A DNA stretch of 35,197 nt from Oscillospiraceae bacterium (GTDB lineage: Bacteria > Bacillota_A > Clostridia > Oscillospirales > Oscillospiraceae): positions 1 through 35,197 of the forward strand of contig JAFQHF010000133.1 of NCBI GenBank assembly GCA_017398105.1, written 5' to 3'. A program made the translations under genes and the position numbers. This document shows positions 1-8,335 of the stretch, piece by piece (the first letter of the stretch is position 1; every line of letters starts with the position of its first letter). The notes under the pieces were generated by a model that saw only the letters and a list, made by a program, of their open reading frames with translations, did no database searches and was not told the origin of the DNA.

Positions 1-408
1 ACCGAGCTGCGTAAGCAGTTCCGCGAGGCCGGCGTCGAGTACTCCGTTGTTAAGAACACCCTGACCAATTTCGCTACTAAGAATTGTGGCTACGATTTCT
101 CTGAGGTTCTGAACGGCACTACCGCTATGGCTTCCACCACCGGCGACCCCATCGCCCCTGCTCGTATCGTCTGCGAGTTCGCCAAGAAGAACAAGCTGAA
201 GACCCTGACCATCAAGGGTGGCGTTGTTGAGGGCTCCGTGCTGTCCGCTGATCAGCTGAACGGCTTCGGTGAGCTGCCCAGCAAGAACGCTCTGGTCGCT
301 TCTGTCCTGGGTACCTTCCTGGCACCTATCTCCAGCCTGGCCTTCGTCCTGGATCAGATCCGGATGCAGAAGGACGGCTCCGCTCCTGCCGCAGAAGCAG
401 AAGCTTGA
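1..408 (+). CDS. rplJ: 50S ribosomal protein L10 (C-terminal part)
   Basis: The gene runs in from the left edge in frame 1, so its start lies outside the window. About 135 residues remain. L10 forms the base of the ribosomal stalk and holds dimers of L7/L12, which recruit translational GTPases. The visible part starts with the conserved TELRKQFREAGVEYSVVKNT stretch of L10 and ends in an Ala/Glu-rich tail (residues APAAEAEA). rplL follows 57 bases downstream in the usual rplJ-rplL order. Family membership is clear from sequence and context. Any autoregulatory leader would lie upstream of the window. Confidence 0.95.
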   Translation, partial: TELRKQFREAGVEYSVVKNTLTNFATKNCGYDFSEVLNGTTAMASTTGDPIAPARIVCEFAKKNKLKTLTIKGGVVEGSVLSADQLNGFGELPSKNALVASVLGTFLAPISSLAFVLDQIRMQKDGSAPAAEAEA

Positions 409-465
409 TTCCCGCTTAAACCCACAAACCATCTAACACAAAACATATTTTAGGAGGATACTAAA

Positions 466-837
466 ATGGCATCTGAAAAGATCACTGCTCTGGTTGAGCA
501 GGTTAAGGAACTGACCGTCCTGGAGCTGTCCGAACTGGTTCACACTCTGGAAGAAGTTTTCGGCGTTTCCGCCGCTGCTGCTGCTGTTGCTGCTCCCGCT
601 GCTGCCGCTGTTGAGGTCGAGGAGAAGACCGAGTTCGACGTCATCCTGAAGGCTCCCGGCGCTTCCAAGCTGGGCGTTATCAAGGTTGTCCGTGCCGCTA
701 CCGGCCTGGGCCTGAAGGACGCCAAGGAGCTGGTCGACAACTGCCCCAAGACCCTGAAGGAAGCTATCTCCAAGGAAGATGCAGAGAAGCTGGTCGCCGA
801 GCTGAAGGAAGCTGGCGCAGAGGCAGAGATCAAGTAA
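466..837 (+). CDS. rplL: 50S ribosomal protein L7/L12
   Basis: Complete gene of 123 residues, the normal family length. L7/L12 dimers form the mobile ribosomal stalk that binds initiation and elongation GTPases. An N-terminal dimerisation helix covers about residues 1-35. An Ala-rich hinge follows (about 36-55), then the globular C-terminal domain with the conserved [23 protein letters not shown] stretch near the middle. The start is fixed by AGGAGG at 452-457, eight bases before the ATG. It follows rplJ as usual and is closed by a strong terminator at 861-890. Confidence 0.97.
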   Translation: MASEKITALVEQVKELTVLELSELVHTLEEVFGVSAAAAAVAAPAAAAVEVEEKTEFDVILKAPGASKLGVIKVVRAATGLGLKDAKELVDNCPKTLKEAISKEDAEKLVAELKEAGAEAEIK

Positions 838-860
838 TTTATCTCTTACTGCAATGCAGA

Positions 861-895
861 GGCCGCTGCCATTTTGGCGGCGGCCTTTTTCTCCC
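861..895 (+). terminator. Rho-independent terminator of rplJL
   Basis: GGCCGCTGCCA and TGGCGGCGGCC form an approximately 11-bp stem (one G-T pair) with a short TT loop, followed by TTTTT. It lies 23 bases after the rplL stop. Confidence 0.9.
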
Positions 896-901
896 CTCTT
901 A

Positions 902-950
902 TGAACATTGAAGAATGGGTAGTGATCCATTATCCATCCTTCAGTATTCA
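902..950. repeat. Imperfect 49-bp palindrome with 23-base arms
   Basis: The arms TGAACATTGAAGAATGG... and ...CCATCCTTCAGTATTCA pair over 23 bases around a 3-base centre. All five mismatches are transitions, so the RNA hairpin stays paired through G-U wobbles. It lies in the leader of the membrane protein gene that starts at 982. It may be a small mobile palindrome (MITE-like) or a leader hairpin. Confidence 0.6.
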
Positions 951-981
951 TACCCTCCATCTCCCCTGCGAAAGGAATCCT

Positions 982-1896
982 ATGAACATAGAAACTACCC
1001 TCTCCACCATTGCGGCCGCCCTGCCAGAGGAACTGGATCAGGTCATCGACAAGGCCGCTTCCTATATCCCCCCGGAGCTGTCCTCTGCCATCCGCCATGC
1101 ATCCACCTATCTGCCTGCAGAAATCGATCTGGTTGGCACCACGCAATTCATGCTCTATTTTGCGGCGGCTTCCCTGGTGCTGGGTGTGCTCAGCCGTGTG
1201 GTTCTGGGCAAGCGTTCCAGCCTGAACCACTCCCTGTCCTCGGCCATGGGCATTCTGTTCATTTATGCCGCGACCATTGTCGTGTATACCTTCAAGCCCT
1301 GGAATCTGGAGATTTTCCTCTCTCCCCTGCCCTTTGTCACCTTCTCCGAGGAATATCTGATCCTGTTTCCCATAACGGATGCCCGGTTCCCGGCATTGTG
1401 CAGTCAGGTTCTGTCCCTGATCATTCTGTCCTTCCTGGTGAATCTGCTGGATACCATCACCCCCAAGGGGAACAATCCCATCAGCTGGTATCTTATGCGG
1501 TTTGCCACCATCCTTGCCTGCATGGCGGCGCATCTGGCGGTAACCTGGGCTTTCCGTACATACCTTCCCCAGGTTCTTGTGACCTATGCCCCGGCGGTAC
1601 TTCTGTTCCTGCTGGCCTTTATGATTCTGTCCGGTGTGCTGAATCTGATCCTCGGCCTGGTGATCGCCGTGACCAGCCCCTTCCTGGGTGCCATGTATAC
1701 CTTCTTCTTTTCCAACGTCATCGGCAAGCAGCTGAGTAAGGCGGTTTTTACCAGCGGCATCATCTGCGTACTGTTTTTCCTGATGGACTATCTGGGATAC
1801 ACGGTTATCTCCATCACCGCTGCCTCGTTGCTGACCTATATCCCTCTGGGAATCGCACTGCTGCTTTTGTGGTATCTGATCGGTCATATTTTATAA
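982..1896 (+). CDS. Multi-pass membrane protein, function unknown
   Basis: 304 residues, not recognised as a characterised family. The ATG at 982 is preferred because AAAGGAA lies six bases upstream; an in-frame TTG at 874 would fall inside the rplL terminator. The first 50 residues are soluble and repeat a short motif (SYIPPELSSAIRHASTYLPA), suggesting amphipathic helices. About seven or eight hydrophobic segments follow, among them QFMLYFAAASLVLGVL, MGILFIYAATIVVYTF, LSLIILSFLVNLL, LLFLLAFMILSGVLNLIL and LGIALLLLWYLIG. No catalytic motif is visible. It is a single-gene unit with terminators on both sides. Confidence 0.8.
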   Translation: MNIETTLSTIAAALPEELDQVIDKAASYIPPELSSAIRHASTYLPAEIDLVGTTQFMLYFAAASLVLGVLSRVVLGKRSSLNHSLSSAMGILFIYAATIVVYTFKPWNLEIFLSPLPFVTFSEEYLILFPITDARFPALCSQVLSLIILSFLVNLLDTITPKGNNPISWYLMRFATILACMAAHLAVTWAFRTYLPQVLVTYAPAVLLFLLAFMILSGVLNLILGLVIAVTSPFLGAMYTFFFSNVIGKQLSKAVFTSGIICVLFFLMDYLGYTVISITAASLLTYIPLGIALLLLWYLIGHIL

Positions 1897-1903
1897 AAAT
1901 CAT

Positions 1904-1933
1904 GCCCTCTGCTTGTGCAGAGGGCTTTTTTGT
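1904..1933 (+). terminator. Rho-independent terminator after the membrane protein gene
   Basis: A perfect 9-bp stem, GCCCTCTGC and GCAGAGGGC, with loop TTGT, followed by a run of six or more T. Confidence 0.93.
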
Positions 1934-1974
1934 GATATGATTTTCCTATTCTATTGCAAAACGAGGTCGCAACC

Positions 1975-3111
1975 ATGAGATTCCTTGCATTTCTTCTTTC
2001 CTGCCTGCTTCTGACAGGCTGCGCTTCCGCAGATGGCCCCACGCAGCCCCCCGCAGAAACACCGCCGGCCACAACTGTACCTGCCGAGACCACACAGCCC
2101 ACTGAGCCTCCTGATCCCATCCGGGAGCGGATGGATCTGATGTCCCTTCCGGAGCGGGTGGGACAGCTGTTCCTGGCCCGGTGCAGCGCATCTACGGCGA
2201 TCCAGGATATTCAGCAATACCATCTGGGCGGTTTCGTCCTTTTCGGTGCCGATTTCCGGGAGGAAACACCGGAATCCCTGAAAGCCAAACTGAAAACCTA
2301 TCAGAATGCAGCCAAAATTCCCCTCCTGCTGGCCGTGGATGAGGAAGGCGGCACCGTGACCCGGGTCAGCCGGTATCCTGCCTTCCGGGACAGCAATTTC
2401 GCCTCCCCCCGGAATCTGTATGCCTGGGGCGGTATGGAGTGGGTGCTCGCCGTGGAAGAGGAAAAGAGCGCCCTGCTGTCCGGCCTTGGCCTGAATGTGA
2501 ATCTGGCGCCTGTCTGCGACATCACCACAGACCCGGCCTCCTTTATGTATGATCGTTCTCTGGGGCAGGATCCCGAAACAACCTCTCAATTTGTTTCCGG
2601 TGCCGTCACCGCAATGGCCCGGAATCAGGTCGGCAGCGTGCTGAAGCACTTCCCCGGCTACGGCAACAATACCGATACCCACGTGGGCATGGCCCTGGAC
2701 ACCCGTTCTCTGGAGGAGCTGGAAGGCTGTGATCTGATCCCCTTCGCTGCCGGGATCGAAGCCGGCTGCGGAGGCATTCTTGTCAGTCATACCTTCGTAA
2801 ATGCCCTGGATTCAGAGTTCCCCGCTTCCCTTTCCCCGGCTGTTCATCAGTATCTGCGGCAGGAAATGGGCTTTCATGGTGTCATCGTTACCGATGATCT
2901 GGTGATGCAGGCCATTACCGATCTGTACGGAGCCGGAGAAGCCGCTGTGCTGGCGGTTCTGGCAGGAAATGATCTTCTTATCTCCACAGAATATGCCCTG
3001 CAATACGAGGCCGTACTGGCCGCTGTGCTGGACGGGCGCATCGATATGGATACCCTGAACAGCGCCGTATACCGTGTGCTGGAATGGAAAACCGAATTGG
3101 GGCTTATGTAA
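1975..3111 (+). CDS. Glycoside hydrolase family 3 lipoprotein, beta-N-acetylhexosaminidase (NagZ-like)
   Basis: 378 residues. GH3 NagZ-type enzymes release N-acetylglucosamine from muropeptides during wall recycling or turnover. The start ATG at 1975 has ACGAGG eight bases upstream. The N-terminus is a lipoprotein signal with lipobox LLTGC (Cys16), so the enzyme should be anchored outside the membrane. A Pro/Thr-rich linker follows to about residue 45. The GH3 hallmarks are KHFPGYG at about 224 followed by DTH (the Asp-His acid/base loop of NagZ), and VTDDLVM at about 305-311, which carries the nucleophile Asp. Length fits one catalytic domain without the large second GH3 domain. The exact substrate is inferred from the family. 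Confidence 0.9.
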   Translation: MRFLAFLLSCLLLTGCASADGPTQPPAETPPATTVPAETTQPTEPPDPIRERMDLMSLPERVGQLFLARCSASTAIQDIQQYHLGGFVLFGADFREETPESLKAKLKTYQNAAKIPLLLAVDEEGGTVTRVSRYPAFRDSNFASPRNLYAWGGMEWVLAVEEEKSALLSGLGLNVNLAPVCDITTDPASFMYDRSLGQDPETTSQFVSGAVTAMARNQVGSVLKHFPGYGNNTDTHVGMALDTRSLEELEGCDLIPFAAGIEAGCGGILVSHTFVNALDSEFPASLSPAVHQYLRQEMGFHGVIVTDDLVMQAITDLYGAGEAAVLAVLAGNDLLISTEYALQYEAVLAAVLDGRIDMDTLNSAVYRVLEWKTELGLM

Positions 3112-3114
3112 AGA

Positions 3115-3152
3115 ACAAAACTGGCTGTCACAATCGACAGCCAGTTTTTCTT
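3115..3152. terminator. Bidirectional terminator between convergent genes
   Basis: AAAACTGGCTGTC and GACAGCCAGTTTTT form a perfect stem with A- and T-runs on opposite flanks. It serves the GH3 gene on + and the Mrp gene on -. Confidence 0.9.
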
Positions 3153-3160
3153 ATATTGGA

Positions 3161-3985
3161 TCAGGCCTTCTTGATCGCCTCAATCACGCCATTGACAGCT
3201 TCAGTGTTCACAGTCTCCATCAGGCCGTTGTCGTATGCTTCTGCAACAGAAGGATCGATGGGCAGACGGGCCAGAATGGGCAGGTCGAACTTGGCAGCCA
3301 CCTCGTCCAGATGGGACTTGCCGAAGACGTTGATCTTCTTGCCGCAGTCGGGGCATTCCAGATAGGAATAATTTTCCACGAAGCCCAGAACAGGAATGTG
3401 CATCATGTTTGCCATTCTGACAGCCTTGGCAACGATCATGGACACCAGATCCTGAGGGGTGGTGACGATGACCACACCATCGATGGGCAGGCTCTGGAAG
3501 ACCGTCAGGGGCACGTCACCGGTTCCGGGAGGCATATCCACGAACATATAGTCCACGTCCTCCCAGATCACATCGGTCCAGAACTGCTTGACCGCACCGG
3601 CAATGACCGGGCCGCGCCAGACAACGGGGTCTGCGGGGTTATCCAGCAGCAGGTTGATGGACATGACCTGAATGCCGCCCCGGCTCAGTGCGGGGTACAG
3701 GCCGTCTTCATTGGCGCCCTGGCACTCGGTGACACCGAAGGCAGTGGGTGCAGAGGGGCCGGTGATGTCCGCGTCCAGAACGCCCACCGTCTTGCCCTGG
3801 CGGGCCATAGCCACAGCCAGCATGGAGGTGACAGTGGACTTGCCAACGCCGCCCTTACCGGATACAACGGCGATGACCTTCTTAACCGTGGATTTGGGAT
3901 TCAGATTGGCCAGCAGGCTCTCCGCCTTGCGGTCGCCGCAGGAAGTGCTGCCGCAGGTGGAACAATTTCCGCTACAAGAACTCAT
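3161..3985 (-). CDS. Mrp/Nbp35-family P-loop ATPase, iron-sulfur carrier
   Basis: 274 residues. Mrp/Nbp35 ATPases bind and transfer iron-sulfur clusters in the cytoplasm. The N-terminus has a Cys cluster (CSGNCSTCGSTSC, residues 4-16) like the Nbp35 class. The deviant Walker A GKGGVGKS lies at about 44-51, Walker B-type VDMPPGTGD near 150, and the C-terminal CPDCG pair near 212, where the bridging cluster is expected. AAAGGAG lies 12 bases before the ATG. It is a single gene with a consensus promoter at 4019-4047 and a shared terminator at 3115-3152. Confidence 0.93.
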   Translation of the reverse strand: MSSCSGNCSTCGSTSCGDRKAESLLANLNPKSTVKKVIAVVSGKGGVGKSTVTSMLAVAMARQGKTVGVLDADITGPSAPTAFGVTECQGANEDGLYPALSRGGIQVMSINLLLDNPADPVVWRGPVIAGAVKQFWTDVIWEDVDYMFVDMPPGTGDVPLTVFQSLPIDGVVIVTTPQDLVSMIVAKAVRMANMMHIPVLGFVENYSYLECPDCGKKINVFGKSHLDEVAAKFDLPILARLPIDPSVAEAYDNGLMETVNTEAVNGVIEAIKKA

Positions 3986-4018
3986 TTGTAATTCGCTCCT
4001 TTAATTTTGTCTTTCCCT

Positions 4019-4047
4019 ATTATAGGACGTTCATCCGAAAGTGTCAA
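4019..4047 (-). promoter_or_regulatory. Consensus sigma-A promoter of the Mrp gene
   Basis: TTGACA (4042-4047), a 17-base spacer and TATAAT (4019-4024) on the minus strand: a perfect match to both hexamers, 34 bases before the ATG. Confidence 0.9.
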
Positions 4048-4088
4048 CCCAAATTATCGCTGGCAGGCTGCGTATCCGCCACAGCAAA

Positions 4089-4115
4089 GCGGGGAAGGGC
4101 CGTGCCCCTCCCCGT
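4089..4115. repeat. Half-element of the GTAGGG-type palindromic repeat
   Basis: On the minus strand, TACGGGGAGGGGCACGGCC... folds into one GC-rich hairpin. It closely matches the right half of the element at 18776-18846. It lies just after the gene ending at 4123 and lacks a T-run, so it is not a typical terminator. Confidence 0.5.
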
Positions 4116-4122
4116 AAGTCTT

Positions 4123-4746
4123 TCATTCCTGTTCCTCTGCGGCAGCTTCCAGTGCGGCGCGGGCGGCAGCAACGCCGATGCCTTCCCCTTCGGTGCTCTT
4201 CTGCTCCTCCAGGGCAGCCTCCGCCTCCGCTTCCTTAATGGCGTTGAGCTCATTGTGCACGCGGACCGCCTGCATGGCGCCGCAGGCGATAAAGAAGACA
4301 CCAAAAACAGTCAGCATCCACCAGTCACCGATGTCGCCGGTCAGCAGCAGTTTCAGCAGCACAACCAGAATCGCGGCCGCACCAATGGCAGCTTCCTGCA
4401 TGGCCTGCCGGCGGTACATTTTCACCTTGGCCTGCAGCTTGGCTTCCTGAAAATTGTCAGAAGAAACCCACTCACCCTCCAGTTTGATAAAGGGAATACC
4501 GTTCTCCAGCTGGAAGGGGATCAGCTCACCGTAGATGGAGGTAACGGTATCGATCTGCAGAACATGAGGTGCGCGCTCCTTGTTCATGATCTTCAGGTGC
4601 TTCTTTTCCACATCACCCTCATAGGTAACGCACTCATCTTCCCCAACGACGCAGATCCACTGGCGGATCTCACCGTCATAGTCCAGGCTGAACACATGCT
4701 CATTGGACACATCGATTTTTTCATACTTTTTCTTGAACTTAAACAT
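4123..4746 (-). CDS. Small membrane-anchored protein, function unknown
   Basis: 207 residues, not recognised. The ATG at 4746 is chosen because GGAGCC lies just upstream and the ABC-F gene ends at 4764; a longer frame to 4785 would overlap that gene. Residues 1-115 are soluble and of mixed charge. Two hydrophobic segments follow at about 130-150 (IGAAAILVVLLKLLL) and 155-175 (WWMLTVFGVFFIACGAM). The tail is an Ala/Glu-rich helix. It is the last gene of the comEC-holA-ABC-F cluster and is probably co-transcribed. No function is inferred. Confidence 0.75.
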   Translation of the reverse strand: MFKFKKKYEKIDVSNEHVFSLDYDGEIRQWICVVGEDECVTYEGDVEKKHLKIMNKERAPHVLQIDTVTSIYGELIPFQLENGIPFIKLEGEWVSSDNFQEAKLQAKVKMYRRQAMQEAAIGAAAILVVLLKLLLTGDIGDWWMLTVFGVFFIACGAMQAVRVHNELNAIKEAEAEAALEEQKSTEGEGIGVAAARAALEAAAEEQE

Positions 4747-4763
4747 GGTATTGGCTCCTATCT

Positions 4764-6626
4764 TTATTCCTGGGCAGCTTCCCACTGCTCCATAAGCTCC
4801 ATCAGTATCAGCTCTGCCTCTTCCTTTTCTTCCAGAAGCCTGGTCAGCTCCTGATAGTCGGCTGAAGCCGCTTCGATTTTACCGTCGTATTCCGCGACGA
4901 CCTTTTCCTGCTTTTCGATCTCCCGCTCCAGGCGGCGGATCAGCTTGTCTGTCTCCTTGGTGCCGCCCTTGGGCTTTTCCTTTTTGGGCTTGGGCGCGGC
5001 GGTGATGACGGGTTTCGCCGCAGCCTCGTGCTCCAGAATGGAGCGGTATTTCTGATAGCCGCAGCGGAAATCCCGGATTCCGCCGTCCTCCAGCAGCCAG
5101 ATGCGTTCGGCAAACTTCTCGATAAAGTACCGGTCATGGGACACGAACAGCAGCACGCCCTCGAATTCCTCAATGGCCGCCTCCACCCATTCCCGGGAAG
5201 CAATGTCCAGATGGTTTGTCGGCTCGTCCAGGATCAGCAGATTGATCTTCTCATCCATCAGCATACACAGCCGCAGACGGGACTGCTCGCCGCCGGAGAG
5301 GTTCTTCACCTGCTTGAACACATCCTCACCCTGGAACAGAAACGCGCCCAGACGGTCACGGGCTACCTGTGGGGTACAGTTCTTTTCATAGAGCATGGTA
5401 TCGTACAGGGTTCGCTCCGGATTGCTAAAATGGATAATCTGAGGCAGGTAGCCCCATTTCACCGTGGGGCCGAACTGGATCTTACCGGAGAAGTCCTCCT
5501 CGCCCAGCAGGCACTTGAGGAAGGTGGATTTGCCGGTGCCGTTGTCGCCCAGGATGGCGATGCGCTCGCCGCCCTCCACATTCAGCTCCACACCGGAGAA
5601 CAGCGTCCGATCGCCAAAGGCCTTGGACATATTCTTTATTTTGAAAACCACATCGCCGGAGAAATCCTTTTCCCCGAAGGTGGCCCGCATGGTGCGTTCC
5701 GTTTTGGGCTTTTCCGTCTTTTTGATCCGCTCCATCCGGTGCTGGATGGACATGGCCCGGCGGTAGAGGGTACGGTTGTTGATGCCCCAGCCCTTCATCC
5801 GCTCCACGGTGTAGCCCAGCTGCTTTAATTTGGCCTGCTCCTGCTCGTACTGCTTCATCTGCAGATCGAACCGGGCCTGCTTTTCATCCATGTAGAAGGA
5901 ATAGTTGCCGGAATAGAACTCCGCATGACCCTCCGTGATCTCAATGACCCGGTCGGCCACCTGATCGATAAAATACCGGTCATGGGAGATTGCCAGAACG
6001 GTGCCCTTGAAGGCATTGATGTACTGCTCCAGCCATTCCACACTGTTTAAGTCCAGATGGTTGGTAGGCTCGTCCAGCAGCAGGATATCGGTCTTTTCCA
6101 GCAGCAGTCTTGCCAGATTCACACGGGTCTTCTCACCGCCGGAGAGGCTGGCAAACTCCTGGCTTCGCTGCTCCGGCGTAATGGCAAGGCCGTTGCAGAT
6201 CTTATCCACTTCCACGTCCATATCATAGCCGCCGCCGGACTGAAACCGGTTGGTCAGGGTGTCATATTCCCGCAGCTGTTCCTGGGTGGCTCCTTTGACC
6301 ATTTCACACTCGATCAGCTCCATTTTCTGACGGATGCGCATCAGATCCGCATAGGCGCTGCGCAGCACATCCTCAACGGTAAAGCCCTCCGGGAATTTGG
6401 GGATCTGGGAGATCAGGCCCAGCTTTTTATTGGGATTGACATAGACCTCGCCATCGTCATAGTCCATCTGACCGGTAAGAATGTTGAACAGCGTGGTCTT
6501 TCCGCAGCCGTTGCGGCCCAGGATCGCCACACACTCCCCTTTCTGGATCTCAAAGCTTAAGCCATCCAGAAGGTTCTCACCGATGACGAAGAATTTTGTC
6601 AGGTTTTTTACTTGTATATCTACCAT
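4764..6626 (-). CDS. ABC-F family ATP-binding protein (ribosome-associated)
   Basis: 620 residues. ABC-F proteins have two ABC domains and no membrane part; they bind the ribosomal E site to rescue stalled translation or protect against antibiotics. The start ATG at 6626 follows AGGGAGA. The first ABC domain has Walker A GRNGCGKT (37-44), signature LSGGEKTRV (about 160) and DEPTNHLDL. A charged linker (about 235-310) with LYRRAMSIQHRMERIKK matches the P-site tRNA interaction arm. The second ABC domain has GDNGTGKS, LSGGEQSRL and DEPTNHLDI. A Lys-rich stretch and a C-terminal coiled coil (about 545-620) follow. Length and coiled coil suit a housekeeping YdiF/Uup-like member more than a resistance factor; that choice is inference. 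Confidence 0.9.
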   Translation of the reverse strand: MVDIQVKNLTKFFVIGENLLDGLSFEIQKGECVAILGRNGCGKTTLFNILTGQMDYDDGEVYVNPNKKLGLISQIPKFPEGFTVEDVLRSAYADLMRIRQKMELIECEMVKGATQEQLREYDTLTNRFQSGGGYDMDVEVDKICNGLAITPEQRSQEFASLSGGEKTRVNLARLLLEKTDILLLDEPTNHLDLNSVEWLEQYINAFKGTVLAISHDRYFIDQVADRVIEITEGHAEFYSGNYSFYMDEKQARFDLQMKQYEQEQAKLKQLGYTVERMKGWGINNRTLYRRAMSIQHRMERIKKTEKPKTERTMRATFGEKDFSGDVVFKIKNMSKAFGDRTLFSGVELNVEGGERIAILGDNGTGKSTFLKCLLGEEDFSGKIQFGPTVKWGYLPQIIHFSNPERTLYDTMLYEKNCTPQVARDRLGAFLFQGEDVFKQVKNLSGGEQSRLRLCMLMDEKINLLILDEPTNHLDIASREWVEAAIEEFEGVLLFVSHDRYFIEKFAERIWLLEDGGIRDFRCGYQKYRSILEHEAAAKPVITAAPKPKKEKPKGGTKETDKLIRRLEREIEKQEKVVAEYDGKIEAASADYQELTRLLEEKEEAELILMELMEQWEAAQE

Positions 6627-6653
6627 TGCTATTCTCCCTTGCTTCTGCCTGCA

Positions 6654-6707
6654 GTAGGGCAGGCTGCCCTCAGCCCGCCGCGGCGGCTTCAAGGCAAGCC
6701 GCCCTAC
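6654..6707. repeat. GTAGGGC-type palindromic repeat with 16-17-bp inverted ends
   Basis: The left end GTAGGGCAGGCTGCCCT mirrors the right end AGGCAAGCCGCCCTAC, with CCGCCGCGGCGG in the centre. On the minus strand its end, read TTG TAG GGC, provides the TAG stop of the Toprim gene (6704-6706). Confidence 0.65.
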
Positions 6708-7294
6708 AAGGAGATGTTTCTCATAATTTCTTCCAGTTCTTCCAAAGTATACAGCAGATTCAGCGTCTGGAGCATGGCATTGGGGCTCATGTGCTCCGGA
6801 AGATCCAGCTTTTTCAGCAGTGCCAGACGCTTTGCCGATGCATCCGGGCCGCCGGAAAGGCCCAGAGCCATCAGATCCTGCTTGGTGATGGCGTTGGAGG
6901 CAGCGCCTTCTTCGCCCGCAATCGTTGCGCCGCTGCGGCGCAGGGCTTCCAGAATGATTTCCCGGGACATACCCTCCACACCCAGCTTTCCTTCCTTGCC
7001 GGGCGCGTCCTTGCGCTTCTCTTTTCCGGGGATATCCGGAATATAGGCATGCTTCAGATACTTTCCCGGAATGGCGCTTTTGATATGGTTGCGGATCACG
7101 AAGCCCGCACCGTCAGAATCCGTAAACACGATCAGACCCCGGGTCCGGGCGATTTTCCGCAGCAGCGCCATCTGCTGTTTGTCTTTAAATATACCAAAGC
7201 CTGCGGTTTCCAGGATGGGCGCATCCACGATCTGGGACAGGGTATTTTTGTCATACCGCCCCTCCACCACAATGGCTTCCTTTATTTTAACCAT
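6704..7294 (-). CDS. Toprim-domain protein with DUF4093 tail, RNase M5-related
   Basis: 196 residues. RNase M5 matures 5S rRNA and shares the N-terminal Toprim domain seen here; whether this protein does the same is uncertain. Toprim residues visible are the glutamate of VVEGRYDKN (about 9-17) and the metal-binding TDSDGAG (about 62-68). The conserved GKLGVEGMS follows, as in the M5 family. The C-terminal half, helical and with LMALGLSGGPDASAKR, fits DUF4093. The start ATG at 7294 follows AGGAGG and overlaps the holA stop by 8 bases, implying coupled translation. A longer frame upstream lies entirely inside holA. The stop codon comes from a repeat element. Confidence 0.82.
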   Translation of the reverse strand: MVKIKEAIVVEGRYDKNTLSQIVDAPILETAGFGIFKDKQQMALLRKIARTRGLIVFTDSDGAGFVIRNHIKSAIPGKYLKHAYIPDIPGKEKRKDAPGKEGKLGVEGMSREIILEALRRSGATIAGEEGAASNAITKQDLMALGLSGGPDASAKRLALLKKLDLPEHMSPNAMLQTLNLLYTLEELEEIMRNISL

Positions 7295-8330
7295 TTTGAG
7301 CCTCCTGCGCAAGCTGCAAAATCAGAAGTTCCAGCAGCCGCTCGCTGTCATCGAAGGAGGTCTTGATCTGATAATCCGTTTCCAGCACCAGCTGTGCTGC
7401 CCTGCGGCAGAAATCCGGCCGGAACCGGCGGGCGGCTTCCATAGTCTTCCGGGCAGGATAGTCCGGGATACCGCACAGCTTCTGCAGCTCCGAAGAATTG
7501 CGCCCGTGATCGAGCAGGGTTCTGGCCGTACCGATCCGGCGGAAATGGCCGCCAACGGCACCTAAGATAGCCAGTGGCTCCTGCTGCATTTTCAGCAGCT
7601 GCTGCAGCTTCAGCAGTGCCTGGTCATAGCGGCCCGCACTGAGAAGATCCGTCATCTGGAATACCACTGCGTCCAGCACAGGCTCGGTGACGGCATCGAT
7701 ATCCGTCTTTTTTATTTCATCCGCACCGGAATAGGCGCAGATCTTGTCAATTTCACCGCTCAGGGCCGTCATGGTACCGCCGGTGATATCAATAAGGTAA
7801 GCGCACAGATCCGTGGAGATCCGTTTTTTGTGGGCCGCGAAATGGCGGCTGACCCAGGCGATCAGATCCCGCTGATCCTGCTTGGCAAACTCCACGATGG
7901 AGCCGCCCTCCACTGTCTCCCAGAGCTTTTTCAGCCGCTTATCCGGCTTCCAGGAGGCTGTCAGATAGGTAAAGACTACGGTGCAGTAATCCGGAATGTC
8001 CGAAAGGATCTCCGTCATTTTGCCCCGGTCACCCTCGTTCATTTTGAACAGGTCGATGTCATCCACCTGGACGAAGGTGCTGTCCGCCATCATGGGCAGA
8101 TTTTCCACTGCATCGGCAAAGCTGCGGATATCAAAGGTCTCGTTGTTGAGACGGTGAAAATTGAAGGATTCCGTCAGCGGATCCAGAACCAGCTTTTTCA
8201 TCTGGGTCAGGTAATGGTTCAGCAGGAAGGTCTCCTCTCCATGTAAAAAGTACAGCCTTCCCAGCTCCTTGTTTTTCAGCTGCATCTTCAGTTCGGAAAG
8301 TGCATTGCTCTGGGGCTGTTTTTTTGCCAT
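7287..8330 (-). CDS. holA: DNA polymerase III subunit delta
   Basis: 347 residues, usual for HolA. Delta is the clamp-loader subunit that opens the beta sliding clamp. The N-terminal motif LYFLHGEETFLLNHYL (about 28-43) is the family signature, and TVVFTYLTASWKPDKRLKKL near 120-140 corresponds to the conserved DKR region. The C-terminal helical collar domain spans about 215-345. The start ATG at 8330 follows AGGAGG, which overlaps the end of comEC (8336). comEC-holA is a common arrangement in Firmicutes. Confidence 0.93.
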   Translation of the reverse strand: MAKKQPQSNALSELKMQLKNKELGRLYFLHGEETFLLNHYLTQMKKLVLDPLTESFNFHRLNNETFDIRSFADAVENLPMMADSTFVQVDDIDLFKMNEGDRGKMTEILSDIPDYCTVVFTYLTASWKPDKRLKKLWETVEGGSIVEFAKQDQRDLIAWVSRHFAAHKKRISTDLCAYLIDITGGTMTALSGEIDKICAYSGADEIKKTDIDAVTEPVLDAVVFQMTDLLSAGRYDQALLKLQQLLKMQQEPLAILGAVGGHFRRIGTARTLLDHGRNSSELQKLCGIPDYPARKTMEAARRFRPDFCRRAAQLVLETDYQIKTSFDDSERLLELLILQLAQEAQNG

Positions 8331-8335
8331 GGTTT

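Noticed and set aside
433..1887. 484-codon open frame on the minus strand
   Set aside because: It lies antisense to rplL and the membrane protein, has a Gln/Gly/His-rich composition typical of a reverse-strand shadow, and no start signal or family.
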